Position numbers and translations under genes: made by a program
Assembly (NCBI RefSeq): GCF_004785645.1
Contig: NZ_SRPE01000013.1
Span: 29,287 to 93,286, forward strand
Source: Empedobacter tilapiae
Lineage (GTDB): Bacteria; Bacteroidota; Bacteroidia; Flavobacteriales; Weeksellaceae
Reading direction: 5' to 3'
Length of the DNA: 64,000 nucleotides
Notes under the pieces: generated by a model
Told to the model about the DNA's origin: nothing
The model's database searches: none
What the model saw: only the letters and a program-made list of their open reading frames with translations
Part shown: piece after piece, positions 23,966 to 32,429 of the stretch
How the letters are laid out: each line of letters starts with the position of its first letter
Numbering within the stretch: the stretch's first letter is position 1

Positions 23966-25666
23966 TTAAGCTTCACAAGAAGAACAAGAAACTAAGTTTG
24001 CAACTAGTTCTTTTGATACAGATTGTGAACGCTGATAGTACAACGTTTTAACTCCTAATTGCCAAGCTTCAATCATCAAACGGTTTACTTCTTTAACAGG
24101 CAAATCTGGTGGAATATTTAAGTTTAATGATTGTGATTGATCTACATATTTTTGACGAATTGCTGCTTGTTGAACAATTTCTAATTGAGAAATTTCTTTA
24201 AATGTTTTAAATACATCTTTCTCCTCTTTTGTCAATTCATCTAAATGTTGAACAGAACCTCCATTCAACATGATTTCGCGCCAAACATCTTCATTATCAA
24301 TACCTTTTTCTTGTAATAATTTAGTCAAATACTTATTCTTACGCATAAAATTACCTTTTGATAATCCTGCTTTATAATAATTAGAAGCAAAAGGCTCAAT
24401 TCCTGGAGATGTTTGTCCTAATATAGCAGAAGAAGATGTTGTTGGTGCAATTGCACAAGTTGTTGTATTACGGCGCCCATAACCTTTTAACACTTCTGGT
24501 TCACCATAAATACGTGCTAATTCTTCCGAAGCTTTATCTGCTTTAGATTGAATATGTTTAAATATTTCTGTTGTACGTAATTTAGCTTCCATTCCTTCGA
24601 AAGGAATCATATTTCGTTGTAAATAAGAATGCCATCCTAATACACCTAAACCTAATGCACGATGACGTTTTGCAAAACGATTGGCTGACGCTAAGTAATA
24701 GTTTCCTTCTGTTTTCTCAATGAACTCTTGTAAAACTGCATCTAAGAAGAAGATAGCTAAACGTACTGCTTCTGTATCTTTCCATTCGTCATATAACTCC
24801 AAATTCATAGAAGATAAACAACAAATAAACGATTCGTCCGCAGAAGAAGGTAACATAATTTCTGAACAAAGATTAGAAGCATTAATAGACATTCCTAAGT
24901 CTTTGTAAACTTGTGGTTTATTTTTATTTACGTTATCCGTAAAGAATAAATATGGTAATCCTTTTTCTTGGCGAGATTCTAAAACTTTCGCCCAAATTTG
25001 ACGTTTTTCTGTATCTCCATCAATCATTTCTTGCATCCAATAATCTGGTACACAAACACCATAAAATAAATTCTGAATTGGATTACCAATTGATTTTATT
25101 TTTAAAAATTCTTCAATATCATCATGATCAATATCTAAATAAGCTGCAAATGCGCCACGACGTGTAGAACCTTGAGAAACTACATTCATTGCTGAATTAA
25201 ACAATTCCATAAATGAAACTGCACCACTACTCTTTCCATTATCTGTAATTGTAGCTCCTCGTTCACGCAATTCTCCAAAATAACCAGAAGTACCACCACC
25301 AATTTTAGTTTGCATAATTACTTCTCCTAATTTGTGCGTAATTCCTTCTATACTATCTGGAATATGAACATTGAAACAAGAAATTGGTAAACCACGCTCA
25401 GTTCCCATATTTGCCCAAATTGGAGATGATAAACTCATCCAACCTCTTTCAATCATTTCCTTAAAAGACTCTTGTAATTCAGGTTTATATAAACGTTTTG
25501 CAGCAGCAGCTGTGATACGATCTATAGCTCCTTCAACAGTTTCTCCTTTCAACAAATAACCTCTATTCAAAATTTGCTCAGATTCAGAGTTTTTCCACCA
25601 TAATTTTTGTGTTTCTCCTTCAAAAAATGCATTCTGATTATCGTCGTGTGGTATCGGATTGTCCAT
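23966..25666 (-). CDS. nrdA: Class I ribonucleotide reductase, large (alpha) subunit without ATP-cone
   Basis: 566 residues, far shorter than the 760 of E. coli NrdA because the N-terminal ATP-cone is missing. It reduces ribonucleoside diphosphates to dNDPs. Catalytic features are all present: redox cysteines in PISCFN and CCLSSMNL, the Asn-Cys-Glu active site in NLCSEIML, the paired tyrosines of the radical path in TLYYQRSQS, and the C-terminal reductant pair CSSC. The allosteric specificity region (GGGTSGYFGELR, SQGSTRRGAFAAYL) is intact. It lies 77 bases downstream of nrdB, with which it forms an operon. The missing cone means overall activity is not dATP-controlled through this subunit. 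Confidence 0.95.
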   Translation of the reverse strand: MDNPIPHDDNQNAFFEGETQKLWWKNSESEQILNRGYLLKGETVEGAIDRITAAAAKRLYKPELQESFKEMIERGWMSLSSPIWANMGTERGLPISCFNVHIPDSIEGITHKLGEVIMQTKIGGGTSGYFGELRERGATITDNGKSSGAVSFMELFNSAMNVVSQGSTRRGAFAAYLDIDHDDIEEFLKIKSIGNPIQNLFYGVCVPDYWMQEMIDGDTEKRQIWAKVLESRQEKGLPYLFFTDNVNKNKPQVYKDLGMSINASNLCSEIMLPSSADESFICCLSSMNLELYDEWKDTEAVRLAIFFLDAVLQEFIEKTEGNYYLASANRFAKRHRALGLGVLGWHSYLQRNMIPFEGMEAKLRTTEIFKHIQSKADKASEELARIYGEPEVLKGYGRRNTTTCAIAPTTSSSAILGQTSPGIEPFASNYYKAGLSKGNFMRKNKYLTKLLQEKGIDNEDVWREIMLNGGSVQHLDELTKEEKDVFKTFKEISQLEIVQQAAIRQKYVDQSQSLNLNIPPDLPVKEVNRLMIEAWQLGVKTLYYQRSQSVSKELVANLVSCSSCEA

Positions 25667-25743
25667 AGTTTTAGAATTTATAATGATTTGATATTGTGTA
25701 AAATATTTTTTTATAGTTGTTATTGAAAAAAAGTTCTCGAGTA

Positions 25744-26703
25744 TTAAAATAAATCATCTGCCGAGATACTTTTATCATGTTTAGTATAATCTACTGGTCT
25801 TTTTGCAAAGAAATCATCTAAGCTACTTGCAAAAACTTCTTCTTCAAACCATGCCATTGGTTTATATTCTTCTTGCGAAATATGATATATTTTCTTGAAA
25901 CCTATTTTAGCAATTGCTTCATCAATACGATACTTCATATAATTCAATAAATCAGCTTTTGAATAATATCCAAATTCACCTTTTTCGAAAATCCAATCCA
26001 ACATCATCTCTTCTTGATTAATATAGCCACGAACAGCCGTTTCTATCCAACTCTGATCTAATTCATCTGGTAATAAACCTTCTTCACGAATTTTGTTAAT
26101 TAGATAAATTCCTGCATTTGCATGAATTTGTTCATCTGTAGAAGTCCAAGCAATAATATTTGCTGTGTTTTTCATTAAACCATCAAAGCGAGTAAAGGCC
26201 AAAATGTTTGCAAATTTCGAGAATAAAGAGCTATCTTCTATGACCAACGCAAAAAACAATAGTTTCTCAACAATTGATTTGCTCTCATCGCGCATAATTT
26301 CTCCTACAAATGTGTTATAACTTTTAAAAATAGGGTTTTGTAAAGCTATATTAAACTCATCTAAATAACCATTTACCTCTAAAATACGCGAATATGCTTC
26401 GCTATGTCTAAATTCACATTCTGCAAAAGTAGCTCCTAAACCATTTAATTCTGGTTTTGGAAAATAGTGATACAAATCTCCCCAAAAACCTTTCACAGCA
26501 ACTTCAATTTGAGCAATTGATAAAATTGAACGTTTGTGAATTTCACGTTTGACATCATCTAAATTTGCATGATAATCTTGGATATCTGACGTAAAATCAA
26601 CTTCGCTATGTACCCAATATGCTTTTTGAATTGCTTCTGTAAAGGTTAAAATTTCAGGATATTCAAACGGTTTATAATTTACTCTTTTATCAAAAATAGA
26701 CAT
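25744..26703 (-). CDS. nrdB: Class I ribonucleotide reductase, small (beta) subunit
   Basis: 319 residues. Ferritin-like radical-generating subunit. Metal ligands can be assigned by alignment to E. coli R2: Glu and His in AECEFRHSEAY (E115, H118), Glu in VIEDSSLF (E204), and Glu and His in TDEQIHAN (E238, H241). The radical tyrosine position (H118+4) is Tyr in HSEAY, so a tyrosyl radical form is likely. Some Flavobacteriia carry an ATP-cone at the N-terminus of NrdB, but here the protein starts almost directly with the helical core (MSIFDKRVNYKPFEYPEIL). So neither subunit has a cone. nrdB is the first gene of the operon. Confidence 0.95.
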   Translation of the reverse strand: MSIFDKRVNYKPFEYPEILTFTEAIQKAYWVHSEVDFTSDIQDYHANLDDVKREIHKRSILSIAQIEVAVKGFWGDLYHYFPKPELNGLGATFAECEFRHSEAYSRILEVNGYLDEFNIALQNPIFKSYNTFVGEIMRDESKSIVEKLLFFALVIEDSSLFSKFANILAFTRFDGLMKNTANIIAWTSTDEQIHANAGIYLINKIREEGLLPDELDQSWIETAVRGYINQEEMMLDWIFEKGEFGYYSKADLLNYMKYRIDEAIAKIGFKKIYHISQEEYKPMAWFEEEVFASSLDDFFAKRPVDYTKHDKSISADDLF

Positions 26704-26905
26704 AGTTTTTCGGACTTTTTAGATTAATAAATATTGGTAAAAACGATTTTACTTGAAGAAAAAAAATAAAGTTGGTTGTTCTATTTTTTTTACAAATTGA
26801 ACCTCAATAGGGTTACATTTTCGTTTCAATTACTCATCGATTCTTTCAAAATTAAGATAAGATTTTACAATTAAAAATTTTCGAATCTTAAAAATTAAAA
26901 AGGTT

Positions 26906-26922
26906 ATTAACAAGTTGTTAAT
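26906..26922. promoter_or_regulatory. Perfect 17-base palindrome upstream of nrdB
   Basis: ATTAACAA, G, TTGTTAAT. It is 203-219 bases from the nrdB start. The shape suits a dimeric regulator or the upstream edge of the nrd promoter region. No regulator is identifiable. Confidence 0.35.
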
Positions 26923-27023
26923 TACTTGTATATCAATAAATTATTTTCTTTTTTTTATTCGTTATAATTTAATAATTTTTATCAAAATAATAACTATAAC
27001 TTCTATTAATTTTCTATAATTTA

Positions 27024-27062
27024 ACATAAAAAAATAAGCAAGCCTTGTTGTAGACTTGCCTA
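27024..27062 (-). terminator. Probable terminator of rny
   Basis: Stem GCAAG (27038-27042)/CTTGC (27055-27059) followed on the minus strand by A, then seven T. The stem is short, so this is only moderate. Confidence 0.55.
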
Positions 27063-27087
27063 AAAGAATATAATTAAATTCTAAATT

Positions 27088-28662
27088 TTATCTTGCAATA
27101 TTAACTGCTCGGGTTTCACGAATTACAGTCACACGAACTTGACCTGGGTAAGTCATCTCGTTTTGAATTTTATCAGAAATCAAGAAAGATAATTCAGCTG
27201 CTTTTGTATCATCAACTTTATCACTTTCTACAATCACACGCAACTCACGACCAGCTTGGATTGCGTATGCTTTTTCTACACCATCAAAATTAAGAGCCGT
27301 AGCTTCTAAATCTTTTAGACGTTGCATATACGATTCCACAACTTGACGACGAGCACCTGGACGAGCACCAGAAATCGCATCGGCAACTTGTACAAGTGGA
27401 GAAATTAAAGAAGTCATCTCTACTTCGTCGTGGTGAGCTCCAATTGCATTAATTACATCTGGATGTTCTCCATATTTCTCTGCCCATTGCATACCTAAAA
27501 TTGCGTGAGGCAATTCAGATTCTTGCTCCGGAACTTTACCAATATCGTGTAATAAACCTGCACGTTTCGCTAACTTAGGATTCAATCCTAATTCTGCAGC
27601 CAAAGTTCCTGCTAAATTTGCCACCTCGCGAGAGTGTTGTAACAAGTTTTGACCATAAGAAGAACGATATTTCATACGTCCAACTATACGAACCAAATCT
27701 TTGTGTAAACCGTGGATTCCTAAATCTAAAATTGTTTTCTTACCAACTTCAATGATTTCGTCCTCGATTTGTTTTGTTGTTTTCGCAACAACTTCCTCAA
27801 TACGAGCTGGATGAATACGTCCATCTGTTACTAAACGGTGCAAAGATAAACGAGCAATTTCACGACGAACAGGATCGAAACAAGAAAGGATAATCGCTTC
27901 TGGCGTATCATCTACAATCACCTCAACACCTGTTGCAGCCTCGATTGCACGAATATTACGTCCTTCACGACCAATAATACGTCCTTTGATTTCATCAGAC
28001 TCTATATTAAATACAGAAACAGCATTTTCAATTGCTTGCTCTGTTCCAATACGTTGAATAGAAGAAACGACAATTTTACGAGCTTCATTTTTTGCATCCA
28101 ATTCAGCCTCTTCCATAATTTCTTGGATATGAGCTTGCGCTTTTGTTCTCGCTTCATCTTTTAAGACTTCAATCAGTTCAGCACGAGCTTCATCAGCAGA
28201 ATAATTCGAAATTTTCTCAAGGATTTCTACTTGTTTTTTATGCATCGTATCCACTTCTTTTTGCTTAATATTAAGCTTTTCTGTACGTGCTTGTATATTT
28301 CCTTTCTCAGATTTAATCTGATCTTTTTGTTTCTGAATTTCTGCTAAGTCCGTTTTGATTCTCTCTTCACGTTCTTTTACTTTAAGCTCAGCATCAGCTA
28401 CTTTTCTTTCACGTTGATTTACTACCTCTTCGTGTTTAGATTTTAATTCTAAAAATTTTTCTTTGGCTTGAAAAATTTTCTCTTTTTTAATGGCTTCACC
28501 ATCTTTCTCAGCATCATTAATCAAATTTTGTGCTTTGCGAGTTGCTTCGTCAATCAGTTCTTGATTTTGTTTATCAACTGATTTTTTTGATAAAAAATAT
28601 CCTACCGCTGCACCTATGATTAATGTAACAATTGCAATAATTATTGTCATAATTGGGTCCAT
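27088..28662 (-). CDS. rny: Ribonuclease Y (membrane-anchored endoribonuclease)
   Basis: 524 residues. An N-terminal membrane anchor ([21 protein letters not shown]), a long coiled coil (about residues 30-200), a KH RNA-binding domain with [20 protein letters not shown] (near 225-245), and an HD phosphohydrolase domain with LLHDIGKV (His-Asp near 369) and GAHHDE. It cleaves single-stranded mRNA to start decay, located at the inner membrane. It lies immediately downstream of the 6S RNA gene, the common flavobacterial arrangement zapA - 6S RNA - rny. Confidence 0.96.
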   Translation of the reverse strand: MDPIMTIIIAIVTLIIGAAVGYFLSKKSVDKQNQELIDEATRKAQNLINDAEKDGEAIKKEKIFQAKEKFLELKSKHEEVVNQRERKVADAELKVKEREERIKTDLAEIQKQKDQIKSEKGNIQARTEKLNIKQKEVDTMHKKQVEILEKISNYSADEARAELIEVLKDEARTKAQAHIQEIMEEAELDAKNEARKIVVSSIQRIGTEQAIENAVSVFNIESDEIKGRIIGREGRNIRAIEAATGVEVIVDDTPEAIILSCFDPVRREIARLSLHRLVTDGRIHPARIEEVVAKTTKQIEDEIIEVGKKTILDLGIHGLHKDLVRIVGRMKYRSSYGQNLLQHSREVANLAGTLAAELGLNPKLAKRAGLLHDIGKVPEQESELPHAILGMQWAEKYGEHPDVINAIGAHHDEVEMTSLISPLVQVADAISGARPGARRQVVESYMQRLKDLEATALNFDGVEKAYAIQAGRELRVIVESDKVDDTKAAELSFLISDKIQNEMTYPGQVRVTVIRETRAVNIAR

Positions 28663-28684
28663 AGATTATGTAATGTTTATATAT

Positions 28685-28872
28685 AAAAAAACCTACATTA
28701 GTAAAGTATGTTTTGAGTTAACTCCTGTAAACAGGATTTGAGTTAGTCCGTCAGTCAAGTATCCGCTGTCAAATAAATGAACCTAAAAGGTTGCGGCCCG
28801 CTTTCCGAACGGTGTTCACTCGGTAACAAAACTAGTGTTGAGTTAACCAAAATAGCTAGAACTAATGTAGGA
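28685..28872 (-). ncRNA. ssrS: 6S RNA (flavobacterial type)
   Basis: The 5' and 3' ends pair perfectly over 11 bases: on the minus strand CCTACATTAGT (28871-28861) with ACTAATGTAGG (28702-28692). The 3' arm runs straight into seven T, a built-in terminator. A second inner helix is formed by GTTAACTC with GAGTTAAC, leaving a large central bubble. Length is about 187 bases, right for 6S RNA. Its place between zapA and rny is where the 6S-Flavo RNA family is found. It binds RNA polymerase holoenzyme in stationary phase. The call rests on structure and position, not on a covariance search. Confidence 0.85.
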
Positions 28873-28885
28873 ATATTGTTTAGTG

Positions 28886-28903
28886 GACAGTTTCATAACT
28901 GTC
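28886..28903 (-). other. Hairpin between zapA and 6S RNA
   Basis: GACAGTT, TCAT, AACTGTC: a perfect 7-base stem just past the zapA stop and 14 bases before the 6S RNA 5' end. It has no T-run on the minus strand, so it is more likely a processing or stabilising hairpin than a terminator. Confidence 0.4.
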
Positions 28904-28913
28904 AGAACTTCTC

Positions 28914-29204
28914 TTATTTTGCGATTGACTGATCAATCAATTCCAATAACTTCGAAATGCGCTCTGTTGTCATTTCTTCATTATCTTTCACCTGCTTTTT
29001 CAACTTTGCTTCACGTAAAGCTAACTGAATTGTCACCATTGCAAGTGCGTCTTGTTTGTCAGAAACAGCGTACTTTTGTTCAAATTGTTTCAAAATACCA
29101 TTTATTTCTTCTGCACAAGAAAGTAACATTTCTTCCTCGTCAGAATTAATCGTCATTGGGTAATGACGTGAAGCAATTTTTATCTCAATTCGTTGAGTTG
29201 ACAT
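28914..29204 (-). CDS. zapA: Cell division protein ZapA
   Basis: 96 residues. FtsZ-ring-stabilising protein: beta-strand N-domain QRIEIKIASRHYPMTINSDEEEMLLSCAEEIN followed by a helical dimerisation part, the standard short ZapA layout. The VTIQLALREAKLKKQV helix is typical. It follows the coiled-coil gene by 8 bases and precedes 6S RNA, as in related genomes. Confidence 0.9.
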   Translation of the reverse strand: MSTQRIEIKIASRHYPMTINSDEEEMLLSCAEEINGILKQFEQKYAVSDKQDALAMVTIQLALREAKLKKQVKDNEEMTTERISKLLELIDQSIAK

Positions 29205-29212
29205 TCTTTTTA

Positions 29213-29548
29213 TTAATTATTTGTTTTAATTTGAGCGATGCAAGTATCGACTTCTTTTATTAATTTGTTCATTCTTTGCTTCATCATTTGTTTGTACTCC
29301 TGATTTCCACTCATTGCATTTACGACTTTTAATCGTTTTACCTCCTCATTTAAATTTAAATTATTCGCTTGCGAATCTCTCAATTTATTTTTTAATCTGG
29401 CATTTTCTTCTTTCAACGAATTGATTTCATTTTGCAATTTTTCCAATTCTTGTATCGAGTTTTCAGCGCCTTTCAATATATCTTTATAATTCCCAAGTTG
29501 GCCTAAAACACTTAAAACTTTGTTTTCAAGTTCATTAAATTTTACCAT
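29213..29548 (-). CDS. Small coiled-coil protein upstream of ZapA
   Basis: 111 residues from the ATG at 29548. That start is favoured over the ATG at 29557 because AGGAG, a rare Shine-Dalgarno match here, sits 9 bases before it and would touch the other ATG. The sequence is nearly all heptad-repeat helix (IQELEKLQNEINSLKEENARLKNKL...). Proteins of this size and position are conserved next to zapA in Bacteroidetes. A ZapB-like role in division is inference. Confidence 0.8.
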   Translation of the reverse strand: MVKFNELENKVLSVLGQLGNYKDILKGAENSIQELEKLQNEINSLKEENARLKNKLRDSQANNLNLNEEVKRLKVVNAMSGNQEYKQMMKQRMNKLIKEVDTCIAQIKTNN

Positions 29549-29678
29549 TTTTTCCATCTCCTGAGAATTTCAATTATTCTAGCTTCTATTGCAAAAATAG
29601 TATTTTTTTGCTTCTAATCAATAGAAAAACCTAAATATTATCAGTTTTTTCTTATTCATTTGACAAATAGAGATTTAC

Positions 29679-30503
29679 TTAGTTTTTTGTTTTGATTCTC
29701 TTATTCTTCACAATTCTTCCACCATACTTAATTCCAAAAATCAAAAACAATACCGAAAGAATAGTTGGTAGAAATTGACAAAAAATAATCAAAATTGATT
29801 TGAAATAATACATTCCATCTTGCCAACTTTGTTTTAGCTCATATCCTAAATTGATTTTTCTATATGCTTTCAAATCTGTTTGTGGTAAAATATTCGTTAC
29901 AACTTGTGGTTCTTCAGACAATCGATAAGCAATTGTTGCATAAGTTATCGCATCATTTATCAACGATTTGTTCACTTTATTTTCGATTTGTTTCGAGATT
30001 TTCATTGCTTTATTTTGCTCATTCTTCAGCTCGTTTTCATATTTCTCAAAGGTCATTTCTTCATTATTAATCAAAATATGATCGATAATTATTCCTTTCT
30101 CCACTGCAAATTTGACATGTTCTCGCAATTTGTTTGATGGCACTTTTAATTCAATCAAATAAGAACGTTGAATTTTATCTATTTTCTTAACGCTTTCTTC
30201 AGATAATCCAATTTTATCCGAATCTAAAATTTGATTATTCATTTCGCTGTTCAACACAAAGCCATTCAACGAAATTGCATTTTCTTCGATCTGAATTGCA
30301 TCTTTCATTGCATCTTTCACTTTCATTTCAATCAAAGCATTCGATTTAAAAACCTTTCCTTCTACTTCTGGATTTGTAGCATTAGAAATCTCAACTTCTT
30401 CTTTTATATCCACAGCCAATTCTGCATTACTTTCTGAACTCTTATATTGTTTACAACTTGTGATTGAAGCAACTATAAAAAGTGCTAAAATAATTTTTCT
30501 CAT
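29679..30503 (-). CDS. DUF4349 lipoprotein
   Basis: 274 residues. Lipoprotein signal MRKIILALFIVASITSC (Cys17). The central part resembles DUF4349: LNGFVLNSEMNN and RSYLIELKVPSNKLREHVKFAVEKGIIIDHILINNEEMT, then a helical stretch. A C-terminal membrane segment (ILIIFCQFLPTILSVLFLIFGI) is followed by a basic tail. This fits the family, whose function is unknown. It stands alone, with no clear promoter motif seen and diverging from the next gene. Confidence 0.78.
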   Translation of the reverse strand: MRKIILALFIVASITSCKQYKSSESNAELAVDIKEEVEISNATNPEVEGKVFKSNALIEMKVKDAMKDAIQIEENAISLNGFVLNSEMNNQILDSDKIGLSEESVKKIDKIQRSYLIELKVPSNKLREHVKFAVEKGIIIDHILINNEEMTFEKYENELKNEQNKAMKISKQIENKVNKSLINDAITYATIAYRLSEEPQVVTNILPQTDLKAYRKINLGYELKQSWQDGMYYFKSILIIFCQFLPTILSVLFLIFGIKYGGRIVKNKRIKTKN

Positions 30504-30737
30504 AATGATGTTTTTAAGTTTGATTTAAAATTAGTTGCATCATTTTTAGTCATTAACCAAAATCCTTTTCTTTTACTTGTTTATTATTTTACAATTACAA
30601 ACAATTGATAGTCTTTTATTTAAATTTATTTTACAAAGATTTATCTTGAAATTATTTTCAGAAATTCAAAAGATTAAAGATGTTTGTAAAAGATTTAGTT
30701 TATTTTTAACTAATTTGTTAATTTTTGAAAAGAAAAA

Positions 30738-32429
30738 ATGAAAGTGATTAAGCCAATTTTCCTAAACTTATTACTAAGTTCTGTTGTTTTTGGACAACGA
30801 ACTGAACAACCAAAATCTGAAACATATCCAAAAAACATATTCCAAAATCCTTTAGAAATCACCAATTATTTGGCTGGTAATTTTGGAGAATTACGTACCA
30901 ATCATTTCCACGCTGGACTTGATATCAAAACGCAACAAAGAGAGGGTTTAAAAGTAAAAGCTGTTGGAGACGGTTATATTTCCCGTATTAATATTTCTCC
31001 TACAGGTTATGGAAATGCTCTTTATATCGATCATCCAAATGGATATACTTCTGTTTATGCACATTTAAGAGAATTTACTCCCGAATTGCAAGAATATGTA
31101 CGCAAACAACAATATGCAAATGAAACGTTTAAAATAGAATTACATCCTAAGCCAAATGAACTTCCTATTAAAATGGGTGACTTGATTGCTCTTTCGGGAA
31201 ATACAGGAGGGTCTGGAGGTCCACATTTACATTTCGAGATTCGTGATACCAAAACAGAAGAACCTATTAATCCTTTTTACTTCGGTTTTGATTTACCAGA
31301 CACTCGAAAACCATCTATTTTAGGTTTGTATGCTTATCCTATTTATGGCGATATTAATCAAAAAACAAATCGAGTTATTGTAGCAAATGGTGGAACAATT
31401 TCCGCCTCGGGCGCAATTGGTTTTGGTGTAAAAGCCTATGATAAACATAATGGAGCAGAAAATAATAATGGAGTCCATCAAATTAATATTTATGTGAATG
31501 ATGAACCGATTTATACTTTTACTTCAAATCGTTTTTCATTTGATGAAGCACGAGCTATAAATAGTGTTTGTGATTATAGCGATATTCAGAAAAATAATAG
31601 TTGGGTGTATCAAGGATTTGTGAAAGATGGAAATCCTATTAGAATGTATTCAAACTTAAAAAATAATGGAATTTTAGAGCTTGAAGACGGAAAATCATAT
31701 AAAGTAAGAATTGAAGTTTCTGATTATGCAGGAAATTTATCTTCGCAATCTTTTACTGTGAATGGGAAAGCTTTTATCGATTCTGCAAAACTTTCTGAAA
31801 CAAATCCAATATTATGGAACAAAGAAAATCATTTCAAATCTGATGGAATCGAAATATTTTTTCCTAAAAATATTTTTTATGAAGATTTTGATTTAGCTTA
31901 TAAATTTTCGAATGGTAAACATTGGGTTGGAAATTATTATATGCCAATTCATCAAACCTATACTTTGGCAATTGAACCAACTGCAGATATTCCAACCGCG
32001 CAATTGGACAAAGCTGTTATTATCCGAGAGTATCAAAAAAGAGGCACATGGAAAAAAGATTATTTGACAACAGAACTTAAAAATGGAAAGCTTGTTACTA
32101 ATCCAAAAGATTTTGGTGTTTTTTCTATTATGCTTGATAATACTAAACCAACAATTACTCCGTTAAATATCAAATCAGAAAGTCAATTTACTCAAGCTAA
32201 TAGCATTATCAAATTTACAATTGATGATGTTCATTCTGGAATAAAGGACTATAAAGCTTATATAGATGGTAAATGGGTTTTAGCTGAATATGATCAAAAA
32301 ATCAAACGATTGACAATTAATTTGAATAAAGAACAAATATCAGTTGGCGACCATCAATTAGAATTAAACGTGAAAGATGAAAAAAACAACACAGCAACGT
32401 ACTCTACAACATTCAAAAAGATTTCTTAG
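30738..32429 (+). CDS. Secreted M23 (LytM-type) peptidase
   Basis: 563 residues with a signal peptide (MKVIKPIFLNLLLSSVVFGQ). The M23 zinc peptidase domain is near residues 40-200: His and Asp in NHFHAGLDIKT and the HxH ligand pair in GGPHLHFEIRDT. These enzymes cut peptide crosslinks of peptidoglycan or act as amidase activators. The remaining 350 residues are Ig-like/beta-sandwich segments (VKAYDKHNG..., VSDYAGNLSSQSF, VKDEKNNTATY). Its 3' end overlaps the following TonB receptor gene by 53 bases, so the two are translationally linked. That M23/receptor coupling is unusual enough to note. Confidence 0.9.
   Translation: MKVIKPIFLNLLLSSVVFGQRTEQPKSETYPKNIFQNPLEITNYLAGNFGELRTNHFHAGLDIKTQQREGLKVKAVGDGYISRINISPTGYGNALYIDHPNGYTSVYAHLREFTPELQEYVRKQQYANETFKIELHPKPNELPIKMGDLIALSGNTGGSGGPHLHFEIRDTKTEEPINPFYFGFDLPDTRKPSILGLYAYPIYGDINQKTNRVIVANGGTISASGAIGFGVKAYDKHNGAENNNGVHQINIYVNDEPIYTFTSNRFSFDEARAINSVCDYSDIQKNNSWVYQGFVKDGNPIRMYSNLKNNGILELEDGKSYKVRIEVSDYAGNLSSQSFTVNGKAFIDSAKLSETNPILWNKENHFKSDGIEIFFPKNIFYEDFDLAYKFSNGKHWVGNYYMPIHQTYTLAIEPTADIPTAQLDKAVIIREYQKRGTWKKDYLTTELKNGKLVTNPKDFGVFSIMLDNTKPTITPLNIKSESQFTQANSIIKFTIDDVHSGIKDYKAYIDGKWVLAEYDQKIKRLTINLNKEQISVGDHQLELNVKDEKNNTATYSTTFKKIS

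Larger units (their letters stand above)
26704..27087. other. Intergenic region between rny and nrdB
   Basis: 384 bases with no gene. It holds a minus-strand TAATTTTG element (26847-26854, a TAnnTTTG match) that may start nrdB, and a perfect palindrome ATTAACAA-G-TTGTTAAT (26906-26922). Toward rny lies the probable rny terminator (27024-27062). The rest is A/T-rich without visible structure. I see no NrdR-type box, though a degenerate one could be missed. Confidence 0.5.

Noticed and set aside
26704..27087. NrdR box or riboswitch before nrdB
   Set aside because: No sequence resembling the NrdR consensus and no cobalamin-type conserved elements were found.
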